In this document: positions 7,748 to 15,803 of the stretch, in pieces | Layout of the letters: the number at the start of each line of letters is the position of its first letter | Position numbering within the stretch: position 1 is the first letter of the stretch | Source of the DNA: Serratia fonticola | GTDB taxonomy: Bacteria; Pseudomonadota; Gammaproteobacteria; Enterobacterales; Enterobacteriaceae | DNA: 64,000 nt | Assembly: GCF_006715025.1 (NCBI RefSeq) | Contig: NZ_VFMK01000001.1 | Span: forward strand, 4,030,001 to 4,094,000 | Direction of reading: 5' to 3' | Notes under the pieces: model-generated | The model's database searches: none | Told to the model about the DNA's origin: nothing | Seen by the model: only the letters and a program-made list of their open reading frames with translations | Position numbers and translations under genes: made by a program

Positions 7748-8206
7748 ATGGATCGCGCCAATATCATTCACGATTTACTGGACTGGATCGAAACCCATCT
7801 GGATCAACCGCTGCTGCTGGATAATGTGGCAGCGAAGTCCGGTTACTCCAAATGGCACCTGCAGCGTATGTTCCGCAGTACAACCGGCCATGCGCTTGGC
7901 AGCTATATTCGCGAACGCCGCTTGTCACAGGCGGCGCAGGCTCTGCGTAACACCCCGCGCCCTATTCTGGATATTGCCTTACAGTTTCATTTCGATTCCC
8001 AACCTTCATTTTCACGCGCCTTTAAGAAACAGTTTGGCAAGACTCCGGCAGCCTATCGTCGCACCCCGCAGCGGGAACGTGCAGAACCACGTGCTCACCA
8101 CACGACGTCGTTAGCCGGTTCTCATCACGGCGCCCCCCATCTGCAATCACTCTACAACCGCCAATGTGTTGACGATAACTGCGCCCAATGGATGGGCCAG
8201 CGCTAA
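7748..8206 (+). CDS. Rob/SoxS-family AraC-type regulator without the Rob C-terminal domain
   Basis: A 152-residue regulator. Residues 1-107 form the double-HTH DNA-binding unit of the MarA/SoxS/Rob family, with SGYSKWHLQRMFRSTTGHALG (first HTH) and FDSQPSFSRAFKKQFGKTPAAYRR (second). The block is closest by eye to the N-terminus of Rob (shared DLLDWIE, LDNVAAKSGYSKWHLQRMF, RPILDIALQF). Rob has a further 180-residue GyrI-like ligand domain; here only a 45-residue His- and Arg-rich tail with two Cys follows, so the protein is in size between SoxS/MarA (107-129) and Rob (289). It likely acts at marbox promoters for efflux and stress genes. ATG follows AGGAGAATTAAAATA. Confidence 0.88.
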   Translation: MDRANIIHDLLDWIETHLDQPLLLDNVAAKSGYSKWHLQRMFRSTTGHALGSYIRERRLSQAAQALRNTPRPILDIALQFHFDSQPSFSRAFKKQFGKTPAAYRRTPQRERAEPRAHHTTSLAGSHHGAPHLQSLYNRQCVDDNCAQWMGQR

Positions 8207-8223
8207 AATAGACGTCAATGCAA

Positions 8224-8251
8224 AAGGCCAACGGGTGATCCCATTGGCCTT
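8224..8251. terminator. Bidirectional terminator between Rob-like gene and fimbrial adhesin
   Basis: Stem AAGGCCAA-C-GGG (8224-8235) with CCC-A-TTGGCCTT (8240-8251), loop TGAT, one internal mismatch. It lies between convergent genes (stops at 8206 and 8272). Confidence 0.7.
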
Positions 8252-8271
8252 CTGATCATCCGGGATGATGC

Positions 8272-9303
8272 TTAGTTATATTCGAGCGTAAAGGTGGCTA
8301 TCGACTTGAGCGTGCCGCCCTTCATTCTGCTGGCGGTTTGATAGTAACGTGCCTTCAGCGGCAGCGTGATGGTATTGGTCTGGTTGGCGATGGTATGCCC
8401 GGCATAGATTGCAGCCCCGTTACTAATTGGCGTGGAGTCCTTACCGTTCAGTAACTGGACCGATACGCCGCTGGCCGTATTGGTATCCTGTAGCGACTTC
8501 AGCACGCCCGGCGCATTGGAAGGATCGGGGGTATAGTCAAAGCGTACATTCACTATCCCTTCACCTGAACCGCCTGGCAGCAGTTCTGTTCCGGTGCCGC
8601 CCACGCAGTTGATATTAATTGAGAAGTCCTGTTCCGCAGCCGTACTGCCAACCCCTTTAAACGCCGCCGTGGCCACCGTACTCAGATTAATCACCTTGTT
8701 TTTAGAGCCCGCATCCACCGAACAGGATGAGGTAACAATGGTGATACTGTTCGCCAGAACGTGAGAGATCAAAATCGGTTTTGAAGGCCCCGTACCGTCT
8801 GCGTAGTAAGACGAATACTGCCCCGGAACCAATGAACCGGTGCCGGTATTCTGCGCAATCTTGATCACTTCAACCACAAAGTAGCCTTCTGCCAGATACA
8901 CACCCCCATTACGATAGATCTCGTGCGGGTAATAAGCCCCTTCCTGAGTCCCGATCTGGCGATAAAGGCGGATCCCCACACCCGGTACGTTGGTGGTCCA
9001 GATCTTATCGCTAACCGAACTGGGACCACCTTGCAGAATACGACCAAACAAGGTGCTATTGCCGCTACAGGAAATGCTGTTGTCACGGCGAATGTCGAAC
9101 TTGCCGGTGGCGAGGATATCCCCCACTTTACTGGTTGGCGTAATCAGCACCCTGCCGACATTCATGATGATGTCCTGCGGGTTATTGGTGGTTACCCGAC
9201 ATTGGGCATAGGCCATCTGCCCTGCTGACATCAGCAGTAAAAACAGCATGGCGCGTTTAGGGCGCTGACGCAGTCCGGAGAATTTACGGATAAGGTTGAT
9301 CAT
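8272..9303 (-). CDS. Fimbrial tip adhesin (FimH-like two-domain)
   Basis: A 343-residue precursor, last gene of a type 1-like fimbrial operon. A signal peptide (about 1-33, ending GQMAYA) precedes an N-terminal putative receptor-binding domain (about 34-195) and a C-terminal pilin domain (about 200-343) starting near SSCSVDAGSKNKVINL, a common pilin opening. The terminus IATFTLEYN is the usual chaperone-recognised end with a penultimate Tyr. Size and two-domain plan fit a FimH-like lectin, but the N-terminal domain is diverged and the ligand cannot be told. It overlaps the usher stop codon by 4 bp (ATGA), so the genes are translationally coupled. Confidence 0.85.
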   Translation of the reverse strand: MINLIRKFSGLRQRPKRAMLFLLLMSAGQMAYAQCRVTTNNPQDIIMNVGRVLITPTSKVGDILATGKFDIRRDNSISCSGNSTLFGRILQGGPSSVSDKIWTTNVPGVGIRLYRQIGTQEGAYYPHEIYRNGGVYLAEGYFVVEVIKIAQNTGTGSLVPGQYSSYYADGTGPSKPILISHVLANSITIVTSSCSVDAGSKNKVINLSTVATAAFKGVGSTAAEQDFSININCVGGTGTELLPGGSGEGIVNVRFDYTPDPSNAPGVLKSLQDTNTASGVSVQLLNGKDSTPISNGAAIYAGHTIANQTNTITLPLKARYYQTASRMKGGTLKSIATFTLEYN

Positions 9304-11864
9304 TTACAGCTTGCCTCGATAATTTCGTAATCCGTGCCGTTCTGCGCCTTGGCGCGATAATTCACGGCACATTGTTGTGTCGGCTGGGTGCCCCATTTCA
9401 CGAACAGCAGCCCCTGTAATGCTTCGGTGCGCAGATAGATACGGCTGCCCTGGCCAACAATGCCCACCACCTGGTTACGGGTGTCCAACACCTCTGCACC
9501 AAACGGCAGCGCCGCGCCGTTGGGGCCCAAGGCATGGATAATCAACGCTTGGCCTTTGATGGTTTTGAACTCCAGCTTGGCAATCGCACCGGCGTAAGGC
9601 GCAACCTGCTGGCTGCTGCTTTCGAGTTCGACATCACGTGACATGCCGTTCGGATCCAACGTGACATTGGTCATCCGGTAAGGGGTGACATAAGGCACTA
9701 CCGCATAGCCGTTATCGTCAATACGCACCCCAGGCGTGTTGGTAACGATCGCCCCTGCGGCATCAGGTGCTTCGATCAGTACCATGGTTTGCCCACGCTG
9801 TGGCGTCATGGTCACCCCGCCGCGGTGTGCCACCACGCTCCCAGAAGCACCAATGGAGGACTGACGGAAGTCACGGCCATAACTGTAAGAACCGTTCATG
9901 GTCGCAAAGCGGCTGCGGTATTCCCCACTCACGCTGCTGTTGGTGCCGCCGCTCTGATCGTTAGCCAGCGTCGCACTGTAGCTGATGTTGTTATCTTCCC
10001 CGGTTGAACCATTGATACCAATGCGGCTGCTGTCATAACCACGATCGGTATAGGCCAGCGCACTGTTCAGGCTGATATTCTGCGTACCTACATTGAATGG
10101 GATCGAGAAGTTAAGGTAGTAGCGGGTCTCATCCCGGTTATTGGTATCAGTGGTGCGCATGGCAGACAAACCGTAGGTCACGCGACCAATAAAGTTGTTG
10201 TAACCCACCTGATATTGTTTTGAGGTGCCGCCACGGTTCCAGTAATCACGCACCGAGCCGGTGAGGTACAACGACCCCAGAGTCCCCCCCAACCCCTGGT
10301 TTAGCGTAAGCTGGTACTCACTGCGCTGGCGGTTGACCGCATCGGCACTGAGCCCTCTGCTCTCGTTATCGCGGGCATAAACGGCATCGCGCAGTGACAG
10401 GTAGCCGGAGGTCGAGTAGCGATAGGCCGCAATGGTAAAGTTGGTGTTGGTTTCCGACATCAGCTTGCTATAGCTGACCTTATAACTCTGGCCGGACATA
10501 TCGCCCTGCTTCAGGCGGGTGTTTGCCTGCGTAACATCCACCGCAAATGCCCCCAGCGGCGTTGCCACCGCGCTCCCCAACAGCACCGCGCTGTAGCCTT
10601 CACTGACGGTAGCGCCGGTGTAGCCGGTAAGAATATTGGTGAACCCGCGTTGATAAGTCGCCTGGAACATCTCCGGTTCCTTGCTCAAATTATCATCGCG
10701 CACTCGGCCTGCAGTTAACGCATACCGCTGGATCCCAGGACGTAACATCTGTGCCACAGAGGCATAAGGAACGCTGAAATGACGGACGCTACCGTCTGCC
10801 TCATTGACCGTCACGTCCAGATCGCCGCCGTAACCGGTGGGATAGAGGTCGTTGATCACAAACTCACCTGGCGCTACCGTTGTCTGGTAGATCAACTGGT
10901 TGTTCTGGCGAACCTCCACCAGCGCGTTGCTCTGCGCCATGCCACGTACAACCGGTGCATAGCCATTGAGAGAATCAGGTAACATGCGATCGTCAGTAGC
11001 AAGCTGCGCGCCACGAAAACCAATTGAGTCGAAGAAATCACCGCTGGTAAACGCATCTCCCAACGTCAACATGCCGCGTACCCCCGGAATAGCGCGCTGC
11101 GCATAGGTCGCGGTGTTCTGCCAATGGGTGCTTTCCTGGCTACGCCAGTTCACGTTGGAATCATGATGCAACTGCCAACCGGCAATATTCAGCCCGGCAT
11201 TTAACGTCAGGTAAGCATTGGTGGAGTCTGAATTGCCACCGGAATTTGAGCTATGGGAATTGAAGGCATTAAAGTTGTACGACAAAAAGCCCGCCGTAAT
11301 ACCACGATCCCAGAATTTAGGATCGACATAACCCCGCGCAGTACGGCGTAATGCTGCCTGCGGAATGCTGACATCCATACGCAAAGTGCTGGTATCCAGG
11401 CGATAAGAGGCTTCCGGCAACCATTGGCTTAACGATTTACAGCTAGCGATCGTCACGCCAGGGGCACTCCCCATCGCCGCCGTATCGACGCCAAACTCTT
11501 CAAGAGACAGCAGACTAAAGCAGGTCTCAGCACTGTCTTTACCCGGCACGCTCTTGAATTCAATATTCTTTTTGCCTTTCCATTCGCCGTTGACGTAAAC
11601 ATCCAGAGAATATTTACCTGCCAGTACCGGGTTACCATCACGAAAACGCGAAAGATCAACCCCCTGCGCCTGCCCGACCAGGAAATTGCTGTTGAAGGTG
11701 GCCTCGACCGGCGCATTAGCCTGCTTGCCCTCAGCCTGCGCGGCGGCCAAGCCCATCGCAGGGGAGGCCAGACAAAGTGCACTACCGGTCAACAGCAGGA
11801 TGGATTTGTAATTGAAAAGTGCCGATTTAACGGCGGCAGAGAGAGGCAACTCTTTCATATCCAT
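9300..11864 (-). CDS. Outer-membrane fimbrial usher (FimD-like)
   Basis: An 854-residue usher. After an export signal (about 1-45, ending MGLAAAQA) come the N-terminal chaperone-binding domain with FNSNFLVGQAQGVDLSRF, the 24-strand barrel with its plug (motif NGYAPVVRGMAQSNALVEVRQN), and two C-terminal domains ending in the conserved C-x(n)-C pair (QQCAVNYR ... EASCK). It secretes and assembles chaperone-bound pilins across the outer membrane. The start is set at ATG 11864 after AAAGGAATGC; an ATG at 11888 has a poorer context. It follows the chaperone gene by 70 bp and overlaps the adhesin gene by 4 bp. Confidence 0.95.
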   Translation of the reverse strand: MDMKELPLSAAVKSALFNYKSILLLTGSALCLASPAMGLAAAQAEGKQANAPVEATFNSNFLVGQAQGVDLSRFRDGNPVLAGKYSLDVYVNGEWKGKKNIEFKSVPGKDSAETCFSLLSLEEFGVDTAAMGSAPGVTIASCKSLSQWLPEASYRLDTSTLRMDVSIPQAALRRTARGYVDPKFWDRGITAGFLSYNFNAFNSHSSNSGGNSDSTNAYLTLNAGLNIAGWQLHHDSNVNWRSQESTHWQNTATYAQRAIPGVRGMLTLGDAFTSGDFFDSIGFRGAQLATDDRMLPDSLNGYAPVVRGMAQSNALVEVRQNNQLIYQTTVAPGEFVINDLYPTGYGGDLDVTVNEADGSVRHFSVPYASVAQMLRPGIQRYALTAGRVRDDNLSKEPEMFQATYQRGFTNILTGYTGATVSEGYSAVLLGSAVATPLGAFAVDVTQANTRLKQGDMSGQSYKVSYSKLMSETNTNFTIAAYRYSTSGYLSLRDAVYARDNESRGLSADAVNRQRSEYQLTLNQGLGGTLGSLYLTGSVRDYWNRGGTSKQYQVGYNNFIGRVTYGLSAMRTTDTNNRDETRYYLNFSIPFNVGTQNISLNSALAYTDRGYDSSRIGINGSTGEDNNISYSATLANDQSGGTNSSVSGEYRSRFATMNGSYSYGRDFRQSSIGASGSVVAHRGGVTMTPQRGQTMVLIEAPDAAGAIVTNTPGVRIDDNGYAVVPYVTPYRMTNVTLDPNGMSRDVELESSSQQVAPYAGAIAKLEFKTIKGQALIIHALGPNGAALPFGAEVLDTRNQVVGIVGQGSRIYLRTEALQGLLFVKWGTQPTQQCAVNYRAKAQNGTDYEIIEASCK

Positions 11865-11934
11865 GCATTCCTTTACCAAAATAAGCATTCCCCGTCAGCA
11901 GACTACGCACCGTGGCATGGGGTTATTCCAAGAG

Positions 11935-12666
11935 TTACTGCTGGTGGTTTTTGCTGCGATTAATCCGGCCACCAAAGTCATTGATCGTGGTGTATTCAAT
12001 GTCGGCAATACGTGCGCTGTCACCGGAAAAGGCCAGCGTTTTTTCCTGTCCGGGCGCCAACATTTCGCCGTGCGGCACCAAAGGCACTTTCTTCTGATTA
12101 ACAACGGCGTTTATCTCGGTGAATGAAACGTAGAATGGCGTAGGATTTTTCACCTTTAAACCGCTGGCAACGTAGCTCCATTGCAATTTTTCTGGTGCAT
12201 CGTTGGCTTCACCGCTCAGGCCCGCCGGGCGATAAAACACCTTCACACGAGTTCTGAATGCCACCTGCAGGAAGTTTTCCGGTGTGGTATCGGCTGCGGC
12301 GCCTGTCGGCGCTGGCGGAATTTCCAACACGTTCAGCCAGAACAGGGATTCTTTATTTTGTGACAGCGCAGTGGTGGTCAGCGAAATACGCAACGCCTGG
12401 CCACTATTGGGTTCAATACGACTGATTGGCGGAGAAACAATAAAAGGCGCCTTACTGTTTTCTGGCGTGGTTTCCGCATTACCTTCATCGATCCAGGTCT
12501 GGATCAACGCCGGAGAAGCACCATTATTTGAGAGTTGGACAGTCACTTCCCGTTGCTTTGCCGGATAAATAACGCGCGTACCGTTAATGATGACACTGGA
12601 AAAAACGCTGCTGCTGAAAAGTGCGGCCACCAGCAATACACTGTATTTTTTAAACGAGTTTTTCAT
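11935..12666 (-). CDS. Periplasmic fimbrial chaperone (FimC/PapD-like)
   Basis: A 243-residue precursor with a signal peptide (about 1-23, SSSVFS). Two Ig-like domains carry the chaperone signature: VIINGTRVIYPAKQREVTVQLSN on strand A1-B1 and LFWLNVLEIPP (G1 strand donating hydrophobic residues to pilins). The binding-cleft Arg and Lys are present (TRVIYP; VKVFYRPAGL). It delivers pilins and the adhesin to the adjacent usher. It is separated from the pilin gene by 256 bp that contain two dispersed-repeat-like hairpins, a typical place where transcription is reduced so that the pilin is made in excess. Confidence 0.95.
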   Translation of the reverse strand: MKNSFKKYSVLLVAALFSSSVFSSVIINGTRVIYPAKQREVTVQLSNNGASPALIQTWIDEGNAETTPENSKAPFIVSPPISRIEPNSGQALRISLTTTALSQNKESLFWLNVLEIPPAPTGAAADTTPENFLQVAFRTRVKVFYRPAGLSGEANDAPEKLQWSYVASGLKVKNPTPFYVSFTEINAVVNQKKVPLVPHGEMLAPGQEKTLAFSGDSARIADIEYTTINDFGGRINRSKNHQQ

Positions 12667-12687
12667 TTTTTAGTCACTGCGGTAGAG

Positions 12688-12764
12688 ATACACTCTAAAT
12701 AATTCGAGTTACCTGATAAAAGCGCCATTGCATTTTTCAGGTAATTTGAAGAACGACGAGTATA
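12688..12764. repeat. Inverted-repeat element in the pilin-chaperone gap (1)
   Basis: The arms TTACCTGA (12709-12716) and TCAGGTAA (12737-12744) are perfect. Outer parts (ACTCTAAATAATTCGAG on the left and GACGAGTATAT on the right) resemble the ends of short palindromic repeats spread in enterobacterial genomes. As RNA it would fold into a hairpin within the operon. Multicopy status is inferred from memory of such elements, not shown here. Confidence 0.5.
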
Positions 12765-12855
12765 TGGCGGGGGGATTAGCCGCCCGCCAAAATATATCCA
12801 ATGGATTTCAATCGGAAGTCAATAACCAGCAATTAAAAACCAAAAGCGATAAGCC

Positions 12856-12920
12856 TATATCCTGTTCATTTCAAGCTACCATCAGCTAACTACGCTACGG
12901 CTTGAAAGATAACGGGTATA
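12856..12920. repeat. Inverted-repeat element just after the pilin gene (2)
   Basis: TTTCAAGC on the left and GCTTGAAA on the right form a perfect 8-bp arm; the outer 13 bases pair imperfectly. It ends 2 bp from the pilin stop codon, so it can act as an attenuator that limits read-through from the pilin gene into chaperone and usher. It resembles a short dispersed palindromic element. Confidence 0.55.
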
Positions 12921-12922
12921 AC

Positions 12923-13480
12923 TTATTGGTAGATGATGGTGTACTGCACATTAGACGTCACATCACCAGCGCCTGCCGCTGCCGTTGCGAAATATTCAGC
13001 GTAGTAGTTCAGATCGGCAGAATCCCCCTCGTTGGCAACTGTAACCCACTGGGAGTTAGTCTGTGCACCATTGTTAGTTGCGGCCAAAATTGGCAGGAAT
13101 TGGTTATTGCTGCCCAACAGCTGAATTTGCACATTGGTTGCCGCATTAGTTTTCGTTTGGTTATTCAGACGCCCCGTTTTGAAATCAACAGTCGCACCAG
13201 GTTCGAAATAGGTTGCCACTTGACCTTTTGAACATTTAGTCAGATTAATTGCGAACGGAGTACGGCCAGCAGTAGCATTCACCGCGCCCAACGTAGAAGA
13301 AGATACTGTTGGCAGAGTCACAGTAAAATCTTTGCCACCAGGGGTGCTGATAGTACAAGTCTGGTCAGTCACTTTACCATTAAAAGTAATAGTGCCATCG
13401 GCTGCTTGTGCTGAGAAAGAAGAAATAGCAGCAGTAGATACAGCCAATGCAAATACAGCAGATAACTTAGAGATTTTCAT
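12923..13480 (-). CDS. Major fimbrial subunit (type 1-like pilin, FimA-like)
   Basis: A 185-residue pilin precursor. Signal peptide about 1-26 (SSFSAQA-A). The mature protein starts ADGTITFNGKVTDQTCTI, the usual pilin N-terminus with the first Cys; the second Cys lies in NLTKCSKGQ. The end VQYTIIYQ has the conserved penultimate Tyr. It is the first gene of the operon pilin-chaperone-usher-adhesin and makes the fimbrial shaft by donor-strand exchange. It is followed by an attenuator-like hairpin. I do not see the 9-bp inverted repeats of the E. coli fimS switch upstream. Confidence 0.93.
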   Translation of the reverse strand: MKISKLSAVFALAVSTAAISSFSAQAADGTITFNGKVTDQTCTISTPGGKDFTVTLPTVSSSTLGAVNATAGRTPFAINLTKCSKGQVATYFEPGATVDFKTGRLNNQTKTNAATNVQIQLLGSNNQFLPILAATNNGAQTNSQWVTVANEGDSADLNYYAEYFATAAAGAGDVTSNVQYTIIYQ

Positions 13481-13952
13481 ATTTAGACTCTCGATGAATT
13501 AATACAACATTTAAGTACATTCAACGATGCTACTCCCTGTTAGGAATGAAGCCCGATGAATCCATTACCCGGCGAAATATAGACCAGGAGCATTCTTATT
13601 GGTAAATCGTTTAAAACATTCATAACCCACCCCTTGATAGGAAAAAACTATCAACAAATTACTATCGATCGACATTGACGATTTAAGAAAATGGGAATAA
13701 TCTTTGTTCTGAAAAGATGATGGGTCAAATATCTTGCAAAATGGCGACTTGAGTAGAGTATTATTCTGTATATTTACATTTTGTAACTTTTTGAGATCTT
13801 ATGAATTCCCTGAGAATCCCGGCTTTTAGGGCAGATTATCGCCAAATAGCCAACCGCATCGCTTAAATAAGATTTTTACCAATAAAAAGTTGATTAAAAT
13901 TAAATTTATTGTTGAAAATCATCACGATAAATATCAATCCAAGGATTGGGAA
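13481..13952. promoter_or_regulatory. Divergent region between the pilin operon and the EAL gene
   Basis: About 470 AT-rich bases between two divergent units, ample space for complex fimbrial regulation. The pilin has a ribosome binding site-like AGAGT before its ATG. The EAL start at 13953 follows AAGGATTGGGAA. I see no invertible-element repeats, no recombinase gene and no convincing RNA gene. Confidence 0.4.
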
Positions 13953-14669
13953 ATGCGTAGTTCTTTTAGAGCAAAAAATAACGGGATCAATTATGTTTTC
14001 CAGCCAATGTTCGGAAAGTACGGGCAACTGCTGGCCGTTGAATGTTTGTCTCGATTCGCTTTCAACAGTGACTATGCGCATTTTTCCCCTGAACAGTTTT
14101 TCCAGCAGGCAGACAGAGAAACACGTATTGAGATCCTGCTTGAACAGATTGAGTTGATAGAAAAATATAAATACTGGTTTCAAGACAATAAAGTAATAGC
14201 CACAATAAATGTGGATGATTACTCCCTTCACTCTCTGGCTAACAGCACGTTAGCGGATAAAGTTCAGGCAATTCGCTGCATTCATTTCGAAGTCAATGAA
14301 AATGCCAGCAGGCTGGTAAAAAACCGCGTCCATAGCGATCCCGCGTTGAACAGTTATTCATTCTGGCTCGACGATTTTGGTTCTGGCTATGCGGGTTTTT
14401 CCGCATTGTATAACAGCCGTTTTCGCTTTGTTAAACTCGACCGTCTATTGCTTTGGGACTTCATGCAAAAGCCTGGAGGCGAGGGTTTAATGCATGCTTT
14501 ATTACGTTTCTTTCACCTTAATCATTACAAGGTCATTATCGAGGGGATCGAAACAGCCGAGCAGAAAAAATGGCTGGATGAAATGCCTTATTATGCACTA
14601 CAGGGAAAGCTGTGGAAGGAATCCAATATCCAGGATTTAAATCTGCTTCTTACAGCTGAATACTTTTAA
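13953..14669 (+). CDS. EAL-domain protein linked to the fimbrial operon
   Basis: A single EAL domain of 238 residues with no GGDEF, transmembrane or sensory domain. Recognisable motifs: ECLSRF at 30-35 (EAL position, Glu kept), INVDD at 85-89 (Asn), HFEVNE at 111-116, DDFGSGY at 140-146, KLDR at 161-164, IIEGIET at 195-201 and QGK at 217-219. Because most metal and substrate positions are kept, c-di-GMP phosphodiesterase activity is possible, but the ECL and terminal QGK variants leave it uncertain. It may instead bind c-di-GMP or act as a protein-interaction regulator, as several fimbria-linked EAL proteins do. ATG 13953 was chosen over a TTG at 13890 for its ribosome binding site. A LuxR-type gene follows 21 bp later. 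Confidence 0.85.
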   Translation: MRSSFRAKNNGINYVFQPMFGKYGQLLAVECLSRFAFNSDYAHFSPEQFFQQADRETRIEILLEQIELIEKYKYWFQDNKVIATINVDDYSLHSLANSTLADKVQAIRCIHFEVNENASRLVKNRVHSDPALNSYSFWLDDFGSGYAGFSALYNSRFRFVKLDRLLLWDFMQKPGGEGLMHALLRFFHLNHYKVIIEGIETAEQKKWLDEMPYYALQGKLWKESNIQDLNLLLTAEYF

Positions 14670-14690
14670 CTCATCAATGGTATACCCATT

Positions 14691-15281
14691 ATGTCTAAGA
14701 ATAATGTCCTTGTTATTAGTGAGTGTAAGTTCAGTTACGTCGGCCTTTCAGTGCTACTGAAAAAACATTACGGCAAGTATGATATCAAGTTGTTTTCAGA
14801 CTTTATGCATGGTGGTTCTAAGGCCGCAAAGATCGCCAAACATGATATTGCGCTGATCTTGACTTCACAGGATCTGGAACAGAGCGTCAACGTGATCGAG
14901 AGTCTGGTGTCTTTGCATCAGCAATACAATATCAAGCCACGCATTCTGGTTTTTTATGATGATGAGCGTGTCGCCAAGCTATTAGCGATCCTGGGTATTT
15001 CCGTGGAGCTGGTATCGACGCGTATCCCACTTTATTCGCTACAAGAAAAAATTGGAAACCTGTTGGAAAGCAAAGAGTCAGGTCAAATTAAAGTACAGAA
15101 AACCCGTGAGCTCAGCCCAGCGGAAAGCGATGTGATTTTTAATCTGCTGCGCGGCGATAGCCTGCTGCACATTGCACAAAAGCGCGGCACGAATCCAAAG
15201 ACCATTTTTTCACAAAAATACAGTGCATTAAAAAAGCTACGCTTGCGCAATATGAGTACCATCTTCGTCGCCAACAAATAG
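14691..15281 (+). CDS. LuxR/FimW-type HTH regulator
   Basis: A 196-residue protein with a receiver-like N-terminal half (about 1-120) and a LuxR-type HTH (about 132-190: LSPAESDVIFNLLRGDSLLHIAQKRGTNPKTIFSQKYSALKKL in pieces). The N-terminal half starts VLVISECKFSYVGL, without the acidic pocket or phospho-Asp of a true receiver, so it is a pseudo-receiver. This plan is shared by fimbrial regulators such as FimW and EcpR-like proteins. It is downstream of, and probably cotranscribed with, the EAL gene, and divergent from the pilin operon, which is its likely target. Confidence 0.82.
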   Translation: MSKNNVLVISECKFSYVGLSVLLKKHYGKYDIKLFSDFMHGGSKAAKIAKHDIALILTSQDLEQSVNVIESLVSLHQQYNIKPRILVFYDDERVAKLLAILGISVELVSTRIPLYSLQEKIGNLLESKESGQIKVQKTRELSPAESDVIFNLLRGDSLLHIAQKRGTNPKTIFSQKYSALKKLRLRNMSTIFVANK

Positions 15282-15540
15282 CACCCAGCGTAACGCGCTT
15301 GCCATGATTAAGCCTTCCTCTTTCCGGCCCTCTTCCCAAGGGGGACGGGCTCATCCGCGCCGAGAATATACATTTTTGCAACAACAAAAAGCAAAGCAGT
15401 AACAGACACGGCGTCTCCCAATAGGATTGATGACTCTCCCAAAGCAATATCTATACGTTGAAATGCGCCAGCTGTTTGCCGTGTTTTAGCGCTTTTGCGT
15501 CTGGACGAAAACAACATCAGGATCGGCCACAACGTTATTC

Positions 15541-15753
15541 AATGCCAGGTTTCAGCTATCTGCCCGCGCCGGCAAGTCACACTATTACCGTCTGGAAACG
15601 TTCCTGATGGAGGGAACTCAGAGCAATGATCTGATGGATTACAGTAAAGAACGGGTGATTGGCGATATCCTTGACCAATATGAAAAACACCTTAACTTCC
15701 TGCATATCTACCGTGAGGCCCCCGGCAATACCCTGCTCTTTCCGGATAGATAA
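15541..15753 (+). pseudogene. Fragment of a BetT-type choline transporter (C-terminal tail only)
   Basis: An open stretch on the + strand ending at TAA 15751-15753 encodes about 70 residues that match the cytoplasmic C-terminal tail of BCCT choline transporters: YYRLETFLMEG, then YSKERVIGDILDQYEKHLNF, then LHIY. The E. coli BetT tail has the same pattern (YYRAEVHLKEG, SREQIIGDIIDQYERHMHFLH). All transmembrane parts are missing; an in-frame stop lies at 15487-15489 and no start with a ribosome binding site is seen. It is thus a decayed remnant. The preceding 15282-15540 holds no recognisable gene. Confidence 0.75.
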
Positions 15754-15779
15754 GGCCGCGATTCTCCGGCGGATAAAAG

Positions 15780-15803
15780 GCCCATGCCCTATTTGGCATG
15801 GGC
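15780..15803. terminator. Terminator abutting the orphan usher stop codon
   Basis: A perfect 9-bp stem GCCCATGCC (15780-15788) with GGCATGGGC (15795-15803), loop CTATTT. It touches the usher stop codon directly (15804-15806) and has T-rich or A-rich flanks on either strand, so it can end both the betT remnant and the usher transcript. Confidence 0.75.

Noticed and set aside
13481..13952. Possible invertible fim switch upstream of the pilin gene
   Set aside because: Searched by eye for paired short inverted repeats flanking a promoter and for a recombinase gene; neither is present.
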